From: Heterohyrax brucei
Taxonomy: Eukaryota; Chordata; Mammalia; Hyracoidea; Procaviidae
Assembly: GCA_028571685.1 (NCBI GenBank)
Contig: CM053143.1
Location: forward strand, 1,493,501-1,557,500
Direction of reading: 5' to 3'
DNA length: 64,000 nt
Shown here: piece after piece, positions 20,773-32,187 of the stretch
Numbering within the stretch: position 1 is the stretch's first letter
Layout: each line of letters opens with the position of its first letter
The notes under the pieces: generated by a model
Seen by the model: only the letters and a program-made list of their open reading frames with translations
What the model was told of the DNA's origin: nothing
Databases searched by the model: none
Position numbers and translations under genes: made by a program

Positions 20773-21615
20773 ATGGAAAGAATTCTTTTGCAGGGATCTC
20801 AAGAAAATCAGTTCCTTTCTTCTGTTACCTTGAAAGTCATAGCCTATGTTGCTGATTTATGGCATGACTATCTGACTTTCCTCAGTCTCAATTAACAATC
20901 TCAAATGAAATTTCAAAAAATATTTTTGTTCTCTGAAGCAAAATAAATGTCAAGAGAACACTGCTTACAAAATTAATATTACCTAGTTAGAGTTAAATGT
21001 TAGGCAGCAGATGGATTGTGATTACTTAGAAGAGTGCTCAGGGCTACTGTGGGCAGAAGTTTGCAAGTTTACCGAAAGTCATTGTGTGTGTTCTTGAAGA
21101 ATCAAAGAGATTCCCCTCTGCCCGTCTTACCTTCTTTTCGTCAGATACATGATTTTGAGGTCAAATAGGGGAAAGATCAGCCCTTAGAAGACAGGGCTGT
21201 ACCACTAAAGCTGGGAGGTAGAGAGATCTATTGTTGAAGGTCCTCAAGGCAAAGCAAAGAGGTCAGATTATGATAAATGCTACAGTTAACATGTGCCATG
21301 TCAGGAGAAAAGAAATAACTGGATCAGAGAAAGAAAGCAATGGGTGTGAAGCCACAATTCTAGGAAAAAAAAAAACCAAGATATTGGGGCCAGAGAGAAG
21401 GCTGAAGTCAATGTCAAAATACTTTAAAAAGTAGCATAAGAGAAAGTGGCTGTTAGCATGAGGAGAACAGACTTTAAAACTCTCCCTTCTGTTGGCAAAT
21501 AGTTTGATCTTGGAAGTTTCTTTAAATCTTTTTTATTTTATTTTTTTAAGACTTAGTATACTTCAGTGTAATGGGTAAACCATGCCTGATTTTAAATGTT
21601 CTTGTTAAATCTGTG
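20773..21615. other. Unassigned sequence
   Basis: No repeat family recognised. The 67-codon frame at 21231-21434 has no family resemblance and low complexity. I see nothing to support a gene. Confidence 0.45.
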
Positions 21616-21958
21616 TCTTAGGTTACCTAGTGCTGCCAAAACAAAAATACCACAGGTGGGCAGCTGTCATGAGTAGAAATTATTTTCCTACATTTTGGAG
21701 GATAAAAGTCCAAACTCAGGCTTTAGGAGGAAAGGTTTTTCTTCTTGTTAGCTCTGGGGGAAGGTGCTTGTCTTTTCTCTTCCTCTAACATCTTCATATA
21801 GCTAAGCATCTATTTTCCCCATGTCTGCTTGCCTCTCTATTCTTACTCTGCTCTTTTACATCTCAAAGGCAATTGGCTTAAAACATATCCTACACTGATA
21901 CAACTCTTAATATTGCAAAGAAAACGCATTCCTAGATGGGATTTTTATCCTTAGGTAT
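21616..21958 (-). mobile_element. MaLR-like LTR, diverged, minus strand
   Basis: It starts with 'ttaggttacctagtgctgcc' and 'aaaaataccacaggtgggca', the reverse of the terminal block of MaLR-like LTRs. It continues with 'ggaggataaaagtccaaac'. It differs from the group at 34945-35464 and probably belongs to another subfamily. A SINE interrupts it at 21959. Confidence 0.6.
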
Positions 21959-22106
21959 ACTGGTTCTTGTCGAGTCAATCCCAACTCACTGTGACCCCGT
22001 ATTGCAGAACAGAACTGCCCTGTAGGGTTTCCAAGGAGCAGCTGGTCAATTTTTACTGCCACCCTTTTGGTTAGCATCCAACAGATCCTAACTACTGTGC
22101 CATCAG
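21959..22106 (-). repeat. AfroSINE inserted in LTR
   Basis: The reverse strand shows the complete order. The plus strand reads 'cttgtcgagtcaatcccaac', 'gaactgccctgtagggtttc', 'ttttggttagcatccaaca', then 'aactactgtgccat'. Confidence 0.85.
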
Positions 22107-22403
22107 TTATTATCTACTTTGCTTCTCAATCATACTACATGGTAGATGTTCCCATAATACATCCTATACTTCAAAAATTCTTGGTATTATCACATTTGTC
22201 CGAAAATGTGTTCTAATCTTACTTGCCAAATATTATCCATCCTTAAGGGTCCTGATTAATATAAACTCTGACTTAAGGTCTTCTCTGCCATTCAACTGAA
22301 TTCTAGAGGCATCCATAGGCTTTAAATATAAATTTTTAAAAGTTGGTAGTTAGTGAAGGTTTTATGGAATAGTTAGACTTCAGTCGACAGGTTATGGTAG
22401 GAT
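22107..22403. other. Unassigned; may be the rest of the interrupted LTR
   Basis: The position after the SINE suggests the LTR should continue, but I can match only short words. Nothing else is recognised. Confidence 0.35.
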
Positions 22404-24045
22404 TGAGATGGTTCTTGTTGTTAAGTGATGTAGAGTCAATTCCGACTCATAGTGACTCCATGTAAAACAAAACAAAACGAAACACAGCCTAGTCCCATAG
22501 CATCCTCGCAACTGTTGTTATATTTGAGCCCATTTTTGCAGCCACTGTGTTAATCCATTTCATTGAGTTTCTTTCTCTTTTTCACTGACCCTCTACTTTA
22601 CCAAATATGATGTCTTTCTTGCCATCCTAGCTTCTAATAAATGTGCTGGGTATACTTCTTCCAAGATAGATTTGTTTGTTTTTCTGGTAGTCTGCAGCGT
22701 ATTCAATATTCTTCATCCAAATCATAAACCAAAGGCATCAGTTCTTCTAAGATCTTCCTTATTTACTGTCCAGCTTTCATTTGCATATATGATGAATGAA
22801 AATATCATGACTTGGGGCACGTACCTTAGTTCTTAAGGTACGTCTTTGCTTTTTAACAGTTGAAAGGGATCTTTTGCAGCAGGTTTGCCCAGTACAATGC
22901 TTTATTTGATTTCCTGACTGCTGCTTCCATGGGCATTGGTGGTGGATCTACATAAGTAGAAATTATTTGCAACTTCAGTATTTTCTCAGTTCATCATGAA
23001 ATTGCTTATCAGTCCATTTGCGAGAATCTTTAGTTTCCTTACGTTGAGACATAATCCATACTGAAGGTTGTAGTATTTGATCTTAATCAGTGAGTGGTTC
23101 AAGTCCTTTTCTTTTTAAGCAAAGTTGTGTCATCTGCATATCACAAGTTACTAATCAGTTTTCCCCCAATCCTGATGCCCTGTTCTTCTTCGTACAATCT
23201 AGCTTTTCAGATTATTTGCTCAGCATACTGATTGAATAAATATAGTGAAAGGATACACCTGGCACACATCTTTCCTGATTTAAAACATGCAGTATGCCCT
23301 TGTTCTGTTTGCAGGACTACCTCTTGATCAATGTACAGCTTCCTCATAAGCACCGGTAAGTGTTCTGGAATCCACATTGTTGACAACATTAACCATAATT
23401 TACTATGATCCACACAGATGAATGCCTTTGCATAGTGCATAAAACACAAGTAAACATCTTTCCAGTATTCTCAGCTTTCAGCCCCAGTTCACCTGTTACC
23501 ATCGATGATTTCCCTAGTTTCAAGTCCTCTTCTGAATCTGGCTTGAATTTATGGCAGTTCCCTGGTGATGTACTGCTGTAGTGATTTTTGAATGATCTTT
23601 AGTAAAAATTTACCTGCTTGTGATATAATGATATTACTCAATAATATCGGCAGTCCGTTGAATTTCTTTTCCTTGGAATGGGTACAAATATGGATCTCTT
23701 TCAGTCAATTGGCCAGATGACTGTCTTCTAAATTTCTTGTCATAGATGAAGCAGCACTTCCTGTGTAGCATGCATTTGTTGAAACATCTCGGTTGGCATT
23801 CAGTCAACTCCTGGAGCCTTGTTTTTCACCAGTGCATTCAATTCCTGGACCTCTTCCTTCAGTACCACTGGGTTTTAATTGTATGCAATCTCCTGAAATG
23901 AGTACCAGCCTATTCTTTTTGGGGCAATGAGCCTGTGTATTCCTTTTGTCTTCTTTTGATGCTTCCTGCATCTCTTAATATTTTCCCCATAAATCCTTCA
24001 ATATTGCAACTTGAAGCTGGAATTTTTCTTTAGTTCTTTCAGGTG
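22404..24045 (-). mobile_element. RTE-type LINE, 5'-truncated, minus strand
   Basis: The left end again has the 3' tail 'ttcttgttgttaag' next to the SINE-like block 'gagtcaattccgactcatag'. Reverse-strand coding remnants follow in order: 3' domain, RT (23207-23449), upstream RT sequence resembling 'SSGVD', and linker to about 24045. The layout equals that at 4313-5590 but reaches further 5'. Stops and frameshifts are frequent. Confidence 0.82.
23207..23449 (-). pseudogene. RTE reverse-transcriptase fragment
   Basis: 80 open codons carry the RT landmarks 'YAKAFICVDHSKLW', 'LYIDQEVVLQTEQG' and 'CILSLYLFNQYAE', which is RT motif A to the start of the region before the YxDD box. The aspartate of motif A ('AFD') is replaced by isoleucine. 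The catalytic YADD segment is not in frame. Confidence 0.8.
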
Positions 24046-26249
24046 GAGAAATACTGAGAAAGTTCTTACCTCAGATGGGAAAAGGAGTTTAGATGCTAGG
24101 ACACAAAGGCATAGCCAAAGCAACAGAGAAAAATATACAAGAATCTACTATTGTACCCTTGTTGCTTGACAGATATTTTCAAAATCTATCTTCAGAACAC
24201 ATACAGATACATGTAATTAGACACATAACATATGGTAGTCTATGAGTCTAGTAAAGTTCTTTCTAAAATTCACCCTATAACAAAAGGCTAAAGGGTGCTT
24301 AAAATTCTGATTTTTACTATATTACTTTACTGAAGCATGTTTTGAATCTGAAAGTTGGTTTCTTTACATTTCACCAAAATATCAGTATCAGTGTGTTTGT
24401 TCTTTCTTACTGAGGGAACATTCCTGGATGTAATCATGCTGAGTATTGTCTGGTGAGCCATATTCAGTCATAATTTCTTACTAGAGAAATTCAGTGCAAC
24501 AAAGACAAACGCACACATACACATACACAGCCTGAATGGCTGGGAAGTAACTGTGATTATTAAAGGTTTAATTTACATGGATTTAGCATAAATCACAGGA
24601 ATAGAAAGATTATTGTTTTAAAAGTCTCTTCGGACATAGTATGTTTCCTGGCCTCAGCTGTTTACCTGTGGTTAGTGTTTACAAAGCCCAAATTTGTCAT
24701 GGTCTCACACTATTTGCCATTTCATTTTTACCTTTGTAACAAAAGACAACATTTTAAATTTATAAATATCAGATTCAGGTTAGGTTATTTTACCTGTATC
24801 CCCTCAAAATAAGTCTCCAGGTCACAACAGACAAAGATTATCAACTTTAGTCTAAGGTACATGCTTTATGAACACGGGGACTATGTAAAGTTAAGATTAC
24901 TGTACTGTTTGTAGACATTCATCCACTTTCATTATATAAAGATACTAAAGAACTCCAATCTTAGCAATAAATTCAAAGTCTCCTTATTTTCTAGTTTACA
25001 GAAAGTATTCAAAGACATCATTTCATTTGATTTTCAGAGAAGACTATCTTACAGATGCGATGACATCTTGTCGACCAGCATAACTGTTTTTCCTGTTAGG
25101 CCAGGTTCTCTAGATGTCTTCTCCCCTGTCAAAATTTAATATAAATGTATATAACATGATCACGTTTCCACTATTTCATCAAAAAAGCAAAAATAATAGC
25201 TGTGATGGCTGTCTCATTTAATACTCATATTAAAAGAAATGCCATTTCTAGAATGCGAAAATAGGATATAATGTGAATAGAAAATACGTTAACTAAGGCT
25301 GAGAGTTTCATTATTTAAAATTATACATGAACAAACCAAAGAGATATAAACTAATTTTTCTCCTGAATACATGAAATATTACAAATAAGTAAATAAGAGC
25401 TGATGGTAAAAATTTAGAAAGAAAACATCTACGAAAGTTTAAGTCCCTTCTAATTAGGAAAATTATGGAATGTTTGGCAATGTGTGTGGGAGTAGCAGGT
25501 GAAGAAAACTGAGCTTTCTATTCCTCTCTTAGGAGAATGTTAGCTTGCTAGCCATCTGCCTGTGTTACCCAATATCAGGAAACTATCATCCTCCTACAAG
25601 TCTTACTATCCTTCTGTTATTATGGTAGCCAGAAGAGGGGGTAGAGGGAAACTACAAACAAGATTTATAATACAATCAAATACTCCCCCAACCAACTGTA
25701 TGAAATGTAAGAAATACATCATAAAGCATCACAGTGCAAGGAGCACAATAGTTATCTGGTGTTTATTTCTATTTACGTTATCATTAAAATATAAATAAAA
25801 CATCATAAACTTTTGTTTAATAAAACTATCAATATTAGATACAGTCTGCTTTATTTTAGTTTAACAAATAAACTATCCAGGTAACAATAGACAGCCAAGC
25901 CTCACTGTATAATTAATATAGTTTAATACACTTACTGTGTTTTTAGTGAAAGTTAACCCAGTAACTTAGATTCCCATTGACCAATTTGTATACATATTGT
26001 TCGGTAACTTTGGATACATTTTTCACAATGTGTTAGCATTCTTATTATTTCTCTTAATTAGCTTTCCTGTCTAAATTTTTCATCTTTGCTATAGGGTAAA
26101 TGTTGACTGTTTAGTCTGATATAGATAATGTTTTAAAAGAGTGCAGTGACAGTGTCATTTTCTGAGCCAGTTTATTATTTAGCTGAAAGATGAGGTAACC
26201 TCTGGGAGTGGTTTCAGTTTCAAGTGTAAAGCATATCTCATTATCTTAG
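24046..26249. other. Repeat-poor, unassigned interval
   Basis: 2.2 kb with no recognised transposable element and no convincing exon. The 78-codon frame at 25562-25798 has no family features. It could be unique intergenic or intronic sequence. Confidence 0.45.
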
Positions 26250-26405
26250 GCTCTAAAACCAGTCCAAACCCATTGCTGTACTGACTCATTAGCATCCTTA
26301 TAAGAGAGAGAACTGCCCCATTGGTTTCCAAGGGACACCGGGCGGATTTGAACTGTCAACCTTTTGATTAGCAGCTATAGGTCTTAAACATTGTGCCACC
26401 TGAGG
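26250..26405 (-). repeat. AfroSINE
   Basis: Plus-strand reading 'ccagtccaaacccattgctg', 'gaactgccccattggtttcc', 'gaactgtcaaccttttgatt' and 'aacattgtgccacctgagg' is the reverse of a full SINE. A block before 'gagagagaactgcccc' is degraded. Confidence 0.82.
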
Positions 26406-26960
26406 TCCATCTCAGGCTCCAGAGAAGCAAAATTAGAGAAATGAATGTATTCATTTATATACACATTGAGAAAGATTTTTCTCTAAACATGGTTTTGGAG
26501 GCTGGCAAGGCCCAGAGTCAACATTCAGGCATGGCTGGAGACTTCTCCTGATTTACCTGGTTTCAGCAGCTGATAACCACAGAATTGGTGGGTCAGACAG
26601 CAGGCTATGAGGTCACAGTACTGTGGAGCTGCCAAATCCCAAAGTCTGCAATTCCAGCAACAAGCTTCTGGCTAACGTCCCAAGAATTGGAGGTCAGAAG
26701 ATGACAAGCCAGAAATAGGATCCAGAGCAGGCAATAAGCTCTGCTAGAGCATCCATATATATACTGGGTGTAAGTCACAGCCCATGGGAAATTCCCTTTC
26801 CATCTGATTGGCTGATTGTGTCAGATCACATCATAGAGATTATTACATTATATCACAAATTAAATAATTACATAATATGGAGAGTCATGGCCTTGCCAAG
26901 TTGACACAGAGCATTACATCTCATAGTTCCTCTCTTGTCAACTTCACACCTCTACTCATC
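26406..26960 (-). mobile_element. LTR-like repeat, family unresolved
   Basis: It shows 'ggctccagagaagcaaaatt' near the start, then a region of gene-free sequence, and 'catggccttgccaagttgac' near the end. Both words recur in mammalian ERV-type LTRs as I remember them. Strand and family are tentative. Confidence 0.4.
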
Positions 26961-27064
26961 ACCTTAAACCACACATAATTTCTAAGTAAAGATAATCGTA
27001 AAGTCATACTTGTGCCTCATTTGATTCAACTAGCGTGCGTACAACCAAAAACACACTAGGCACA

Positions 27065-27715
27065 TGTCATGGATTGAATTATGTCTCCCCCAAAATATGT
27101 GCAGCCATGTGCTACAGCTGCTAACCAAAAGCTCAGTGGTTCAAATCCACCAAGTGTTCCTTGGAAACTCTATGGAGTAGTTCTTCTCTGTCCTATAGGG
27201 TCTCTATGAGTCAGAATCAACTTGATGGCAATGGCTTGGTTTATGCATGATTCCCAATATTTTATAATTGTCCTCCTTATTGGGATTTTCCTATGCTGTA
27301 TGTTAAAGGATTAAAGTGGCACTGTAAATTGCTTCCTAGGATCACCTCCCTGCTCCACTGTAAAGGGAGTTTCCCTGGAGTATGGCTTCTACTACCCTGT
27401 ATCTTTTCATCCTACAAGAGATAAAAGGCAAGTGAAGCAAGCAGAGAACTGGGAACCTGACTCCTTCAAGAAAGCAGCACTGAGAGAAGACTGCATCCTT
27501 CAGACCTGACGTTCCTGCACCAAGATGCTCCCTAAACAAAGACTGATGCAACATAAAGGCTTTTCTACAGAGCCGACAAGGGAGAAAGCCTTCCCCTGGG
27601 GTGGACATATTGAATTTGGACTTGTAGCATATTGGACTGTGTAAGAATCAACTTTCCCTTGTTAAAGCCATCCGCAGTGGTATCTCTGTTAGAGCAGCAC
27701 TAGCTGATCAAAACA
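27065..27715 (+). mobile_element. Solo LTR, MaLR-like, with a nested SINE
   Basis: It begins 'tgtcatggattgaattatg' and ends 'gcactagctgatcaaaaca', so it has TG...CA ends. The internal order equals the copy at 34945-35464 (reverse). A SINE (27107-27243) sits in its first 50 bases and the LTR resumes with 'gcatgattcccaatatttt'. No clear 5-bp target repeat is seen. Confidence 0.82.
27107..27243 (+). repeat. AfroSINE nested in LTR
   Basis: It runs from 'tgctacagctgctaaccaaa' through 'tcctatagggtctctatgag' to 'atcaacttgatggcaatggc'. The first bases of the head are missing. LTR sequence flanks both sides. Confidence 0.85.
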
Positions 27716-27793
27716 CTCCATTTACGTCTTACATTTTATAAGTGATGTGACAGGGAGGGAAGAAAACAACATTTATTCTACCTACATGTACTA

Positions 27794-27951
27794 ATCCTGG
27801 TGGTGTGGTGATTAAGTTCTACAGCCGCTAACCAAAAGCTCAGTGGTCCAAATCCACCAGGTGCTCCTTGGAAACTCTATGGTGCAGTTCTCCTCTGTCT
27901 TATAGCATCTCTGTGAGTCAGAATCAACTTGATGGCAATGGTTTGGGTTAT
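27794..27951 (+). repeat. AfroSINE
   Basis: Full order: 'cctggtggtgtggtgattaa', 'gctaaccaaaagctcagtgg', 'ggaaactctatggtgcagtt', 'cagaatcaacttgatggcaa'. It closely resembles the copy at 27107-27243. It lies at the 3' edge of the ERV-L internal sequence. Confidence 0.85.
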
Positions 27952-27955
27952 GCAT

Positions 27956-29417
27956 CCAGGTATAAACACGCACATACACACATAATAAAACAAGAAAGAA
28001 ATACTTGTAACAACTACAGTCCACTATTCTGCAAGTGGTCACGTAGTCAAAATTGATATTTGCAGTTACCTGCTTTCACTACACACCCCATATTCCCTTT
28101 GCCCAAACCAAGCACCTCAGACATCCGTCGTTCTTTGCCTGGTGGAGAGACTTGCATTTTCATTCTTAAAGGGTCTGGTCCACTAGTAGTCATGTCAGAA
28201 CTGGGTTGTTGTAATTTTTTATTGGCTTTATTCACAGGGCATGACAGTACCAAGAGCTGCCTTAAATGATCTCCTCTATTCTAGAAACACTCTTCTTAAC
28301 CACCATTGTATAATATCAGTCCAATTTCTTCTTGGTTATTGTTCAGTCACATCAGCCAGTATAGTCATTATTTCTTTGCCTGTTAAAGCATGAGGCCAGG
28401 TGGCATACTTAACTTCCAGTTCAGTGGAATCAGTGTTGTGTTTCCAGATGGAAATCTTTCTCTTTTTAGATGTAATACCTTCAGATCTGTAGAACACAGG
28501 GTCATGGAGACAGAAAGCAAAACTTTTGTGACTGAGTCACTGGGGATAATAGTGAATGATATCACTACCATTTCCATCTTTGGGTTTCTGGAGCTACGAA
28601 TCTTAGCTACGAAACAAATAGCATCATATACTGGACACTGGTTTAAAGAATATACACACTTCTGGGGAATATTACCCCAACCTTGCTAGCTATTCCCACC
28701 TAGCCAGCATCATAATTGTGTTTTTAGGAGGACGGCCCATCACTTTAAAAGCATATTGCTTCAAGATGACAGGGGAACGTGGTTGGGCCAGTGAATTCCG
28801 TGAACGTGGGCTCGTTGTCACACTTCACTTTGGGTGAAGTGAGTTCTTTGATTCAAGGTGATGCTGTGTTGGGTATCATGATTGTGGATAAGGCATTCTG
28901 TGGATCCATAGATGGCAGTTTTGGCAGAAGCTTTGCAAGCCAGGAAGGCAAATCCACATCCAGAGTGTCTGTTTCACTAAAAATAAAATGCTGCCCTTTC
29001 AATAACGGAAGCAGTCTAATGTAATCAACTTACCACCAGGTTTCTTGCTGATTGCTCTCTCTTGCTAGCACACTGGGTGCTCAGCAGCTCTGTAGAAAAG
29101 TCAGCAACAGAAAGTGGAAGTCCATGTTTCTGAACTTGTGCATAACCACCAGCCCTGCTCCCACATCCACTTTCATCATCCCCGCCACCAGGGTCACTTT
29201 GTTCAATAGCCCATTTGGGCAATGATGGGAGTGGCTAGGTAAAGAGGAAAACTGGTCTCCACAGAATGTGTCCCTCTATTCACTCAATTGTTAAAATCCT
29301 CCCAAGCTGAGATCATACTTTGGTGAGCATTCACTTGAGACAAAAGCATCTTCACTTCTTTGGCCAATTCAGAGATGTGTATCCACATACTACTTCCTCA
29401 TATGTCTTTGTCTCAAA
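27956..29417 (-). pseudogene. ERV-L pol relic, part 2: integrase and 3' internal region
   Basis: In reverse, the sequence follows the ERV-L internal region from the end of RNase H through the integrase to the internal 3' end. The order of recognisable blocks is intact. It is an old endogenous retrovirus with no envelope. Breaks: many stops, the second aspartate of the integrase catalytic triad appears changed to asparagine, and a short deletion removes the region around the catalytic glutamate. The frame is lost throughout. A SINE (27794-27951) lies where the 3' LTR would begin; no matching ERV-L LTR is seen. Confidence 0.75.
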
Positions 29418-30058
29418 TGTCTTAGTCATATAGTATTGCTATAATGGAAATAGCAGACACAGAGATGGCTTTAACAAAGAGAAATTTATTTTGTTACAGT
29501 CCAGCAGGCTATATGAAAACCTGGTGGCATAGTAATTAAGTGCTACAGCTGTTAATCAGAAAGTTGGCAGCTCAAATCCTCCAAGCACTCCCTGGAAACT
29601 TTATGGAGCAGTTCTACTGACAACCTTGGTTTTTGGCTTTTGTTTTGTTTTAGTAGGCAACAAGTCCAAATTCAGAGTATCCTTTCCAGAGGAAGACTTC
29701 TCTGTTGGCTATGAAGGAAGGAGCTTCTCATCAATCTTTCTCTGGATTGGGATCTCTGGAGGCACAGGAAACCTGGGCCAAAGTACATGTTTTGCTCCCA
29801 GCACTACTTCTTGGTGGTATGAAGTCCCCAAGTCTCTGCTTGTTTCCCTTTGCTTTATATCCTGAGAGATTGCTTCAAGGCACAACACAGTCTTACGCAT
29901 TGAGTCCTGCCCCACCAACACTACTGCTGCCCATCCTCCCTTATTATCATCATAGAGGCAGGGTTTATGACATACAGGAACTTCACATAATACGGTGAGT
30001 TAGGGTCTAGCCAAACAGCTACACACATTTTAGGGAGGATACAATTCAGTCTATGACA
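29418..30058 (-). mobile_element. MaLR-like LTR inserted in ERV-L pol, with nested SINE
   Basis: The plus strand starts 'tgtcttagtcatatagtat' and ends 'caattcagtctatgaca', the reverse of a TG...CA LTR. Internal blocks match the copy at 34945-35464. ERV-L pol sequence lies directly on both sides, so this LTR landed in the older provirus. A SINE sits at 29515-29652. Confidence 0.8.
29515..29652 (+). repeat. AfroSINE nested in LTR, internally deleted
   Basis: Head and body are present ('ttaagtgctacagctgttaa', 'ggaaactttatggagcagtt'), but after 'gttctactga' the sequence jumps to the terminal 'ccttggtttttggctttt'. About 30 bases including the RTE-like block are lost. Confidence 0.8.
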
Positions 30059-30360
30059 CCATTTTCTAACCATGTTCTGTCCAAATCCCTGTCAATAAGC
30101 CAAACTTTTGGCCACCACCCATAAATCAGTATACAGTTGCCCAGCTGGCCATTTCTCCTTCCAAGCAAAGTGCACAACCAGGTGCACTGCTCCAAGTCTG
30201 CCAATTGGGAGAATTTTCTTTCACTCTTGTGCTTCGTGGAGGTCCCTAAAAGGGCTATAGCACTGCCGTTGTCTATTTTTGATTGGTGCCTCGTATTATG
30301 CAGAACCACCTGTAAACCAGACACAAGAGCAGTTTTCTCTTCCTCAGTAAGCTAAAATTG
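30059..30360 (-). pseudogene. ERV-L pol relic, part 1: RNase H region
   Basis: In reverse it matches the ERV-L RNase H segment, with an open stretch of about 90 codons that runs into the LTR. It joins 27956-29417 if the LTR at 29418-30058 is removed. The reverse transcriptase upstream is not found. Confidence 0.7.
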
Positions 30361-30560
30361 TGAGACTTTGAGTGCAGATTGGAAGATGATAGGTAATGTG
30401 ACAGAAGCAGACCAAACCACACCACAATTGCCAAACCACTACGAATCATGACCTAGCCAAGTTGACTCACAATCTCAACCATCACACTTCCTCTTAGTCA
30501 GTGTGATCTTTCTAACACCACTAACTCCTATTTCCCCACGTCTCTCCTGTACCTGGCAAC
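30361..30560. other. Unassigned; one LTR-like word
   Basis: 'tgacctagccaagttgact' near 30448 resembles the end of the LTR-like repeat at 26406-26960. The rest is unassigned. Confidence 0.3.
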
Positions 30561-30929
30561 AGGTAATAAACTTTAGTCACTATATATTTATTTACCTTTT
30601 CTTGGCACTTGGCTGGCTTGGCTATCTTTTAATGTAAGCAGAGTTACACAATATTTGTCCTTTGGCATTTGGCTTATTTCACATAACATAATGTCTTTAA
30701 CTTCATCTATACTGTAGCATGTTCCTCTTGGCTGAGTAGCATTCCATTGTATGTATACACCATGTATTGTCTATCCATTCATCTGTTGATGGTCATTTAA
30801 GTTGTTTTCACCTTTTCATTTTTGTGAATAGTGTTGCAATGAATGTTGATGCACAAACTTCAGGTCTCTTCTTTCAAGATTTCTGGATATCAACCTAAGA
30901 GTGGAGTTGTTGGGTCGTATGGTAGTTCT

Positions 30930-31096
30930 AGAGCTCTGGTGGTGCAGTGCTTAAGAGCCACATGTGCTAACCTGAAGAACAGCTGTTCAAAGCCACTAGC
31001 AGATTCCTGAAAACTCTATGGGGAAGTTTCATTCTGCTCTACAGTGTCACTATGAGTTGGAATTGACTTAATTCCAAGAAGTTTGGTTCTTGGTCT
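30930..31096 (+). repeat. AfroSINE in ancient L1
   Basis: It runs from 'gagctctggtggtgcagtgc' to 'gagttggaattgacttaatt' and a T-rich tail. It is heavily mutated in the head. L1 sequence continues on both sides. Confidence 0.82.
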
Positions 31097-31278
31097 TACA
31101 GTAGTTGTATTTGTAGTTTTTTTGAGCAATCACCACACTATGACTATACCATTTTGCATTAGCATCATCCATGGATAAGGGTTTCAATTTCCCACATTTG
31201 CCAACACTTGTTACTCTCTTGTCATTCAATTTCCCACATACTTGCCAACATTTGCTACTCTCTCACAATTGTTTTTTC

Positions 31279-31456
31279 TTTTCATCCTAAACCCAAACCC
31301 TAACCCACTGCTGTTACTCTTAGTGACCCTATAAGACAGAGTAAAGCTACTCCATAGGGTTTCCAAGAAGCATCTGGAAGATTTGAGCTGCCAAACTTTC
31401 TGTTAGCAGATGTAGCACTTAACCACCACACCACCAGGGCTTCCTTTTTCATCCTA
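31279..31456 (-). repeat. AfroSINE with exact 11-bp target duplications
   Basis: The SINE (31290-31445) lies between two copies of 'ttttcatccta' (31279-31289 and 31446-31456). The reverse strand shows the usual order. Its 3' tail gives 'aaacccaaaccctaaccc' on the plus strand. Confidence 0.88.
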
Positions 31457-31570
31457 GTGAGGGTGAAATGGTACCTCACTGTGGTTTTGATTTGCATTTC
31501 TTTGATGGATAATGATGCTGGGCATCTTTTCATTTGTTTGGTGGCCATTTGAATTTCATCTTTAGTGAAA

Positions 31571-31740
31571 AGATCACAGGTGACACAATGGTTAAGGGCT
31601 CCCACCACTTACCATAAGGGTGGCAGTTTAAATACACTACTTGTTCCTTAGAAACCCTCTGGGGGCAGTTCTACTCTGCCTTATGTGGTTGCTGTGAGTC
31701 AGAGTCAGAGTCAACTTGACAACTGGTTTGGCTGTTCTGT
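31571..31740 (+). repeat. AfroSINE in ancient L1
   Basis: It runs from 'ggtgacacaatggttaaggg' to 'cagagtcaacttgacaactg'. It has a short internal duplication, 'gtcagagtcagagtcaac'. 'gtgaaa' flanks both sides as a possible short target repeat. Confidence 0.82.
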
Positions 31741-31990
31741 TTTCCTTGGTGAAATGTCTATTCAAGTTTGTTGACAATTTTGTGATTGAATTATTTTACT
31801 TCTTATAAAAGTTTTATTTACATATGGGTTATTAGTTTCTTTTCAGATATATCAGTAGCTAGCCTTTTCACTTTTTTTAAAGTGTTCTGATGAACAACCT
31901 TTTTTTTTTAATTTTATGAGACCTATTCGTTCATTTATTTTGCCTTTTACTAGTTTTGCTTTTGTTATTGATTACTAGAGTCCATTTTTC

Positions 31991-32172
31991 AAAGCTAGTC
32001 CTAAGAGCTTTGTACCTGCTTGTTCTTATGAGAATTTTAGTTTGTGTGTTTAATCAATTAATGTGAAACATTATAACCAACTAAAAATTTTAAAAAAGGA
32101 GTTAAGAGTTAAGTTTAGAGAATAACTTGACCAGTGTCTGAGACAGCACTTCTTAGGACAGACTTTTACCAC
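31991..32172. other. Unassigned sequence
   Basis: Short AT-rich spacer between an ancient L1 and the full-length L1 at 32188; nothing recognised. Confidence 0.4.
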
Positions 32173-32187
32173 AGAAATAGATCTCCT
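32173..32187. repeat. Target-site duplication of the 32-40 kb L1, left copy
   Basis: 'agaaatagatctcct' matches 'agaaatagatttcct' at 40085-40099 with one difference. This fixes both ends of the L1. Confidence 0.85.

Larger units (their letters stand above)
30561..31990 (-). mobile_element. Ancient L1 ORF2 (L1M type), minus strand, cut by three SINEs
   Basis: Reverse-strand L1 ORF2 C-terminal sequence is recognisable in segments: 30640-30929 ('gcattccattgtatgtatac'), 31097-31289, 31446-31570 ('gtggttttgatttgcatttc') and 31741-31990. These match the L1 pattern in 9000-9440 but with much more divergence, so the copy is old. Stops are everywhere. Confidence 0.75.

Noticed and set aside
28060..29024. 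Several plus-strand frames of 65-99 codons that could look like a small gene
   Set aside because: The minus strand is ERV-L pol sequence in conserved order; these frames are its shadows.
31283..31307. Telomere-like 'aaaccctaaccc' words
   Set aside because: They are the reversed 3' tail of an AfroSINE ('gggtttgggttt'), not a telomeric array.
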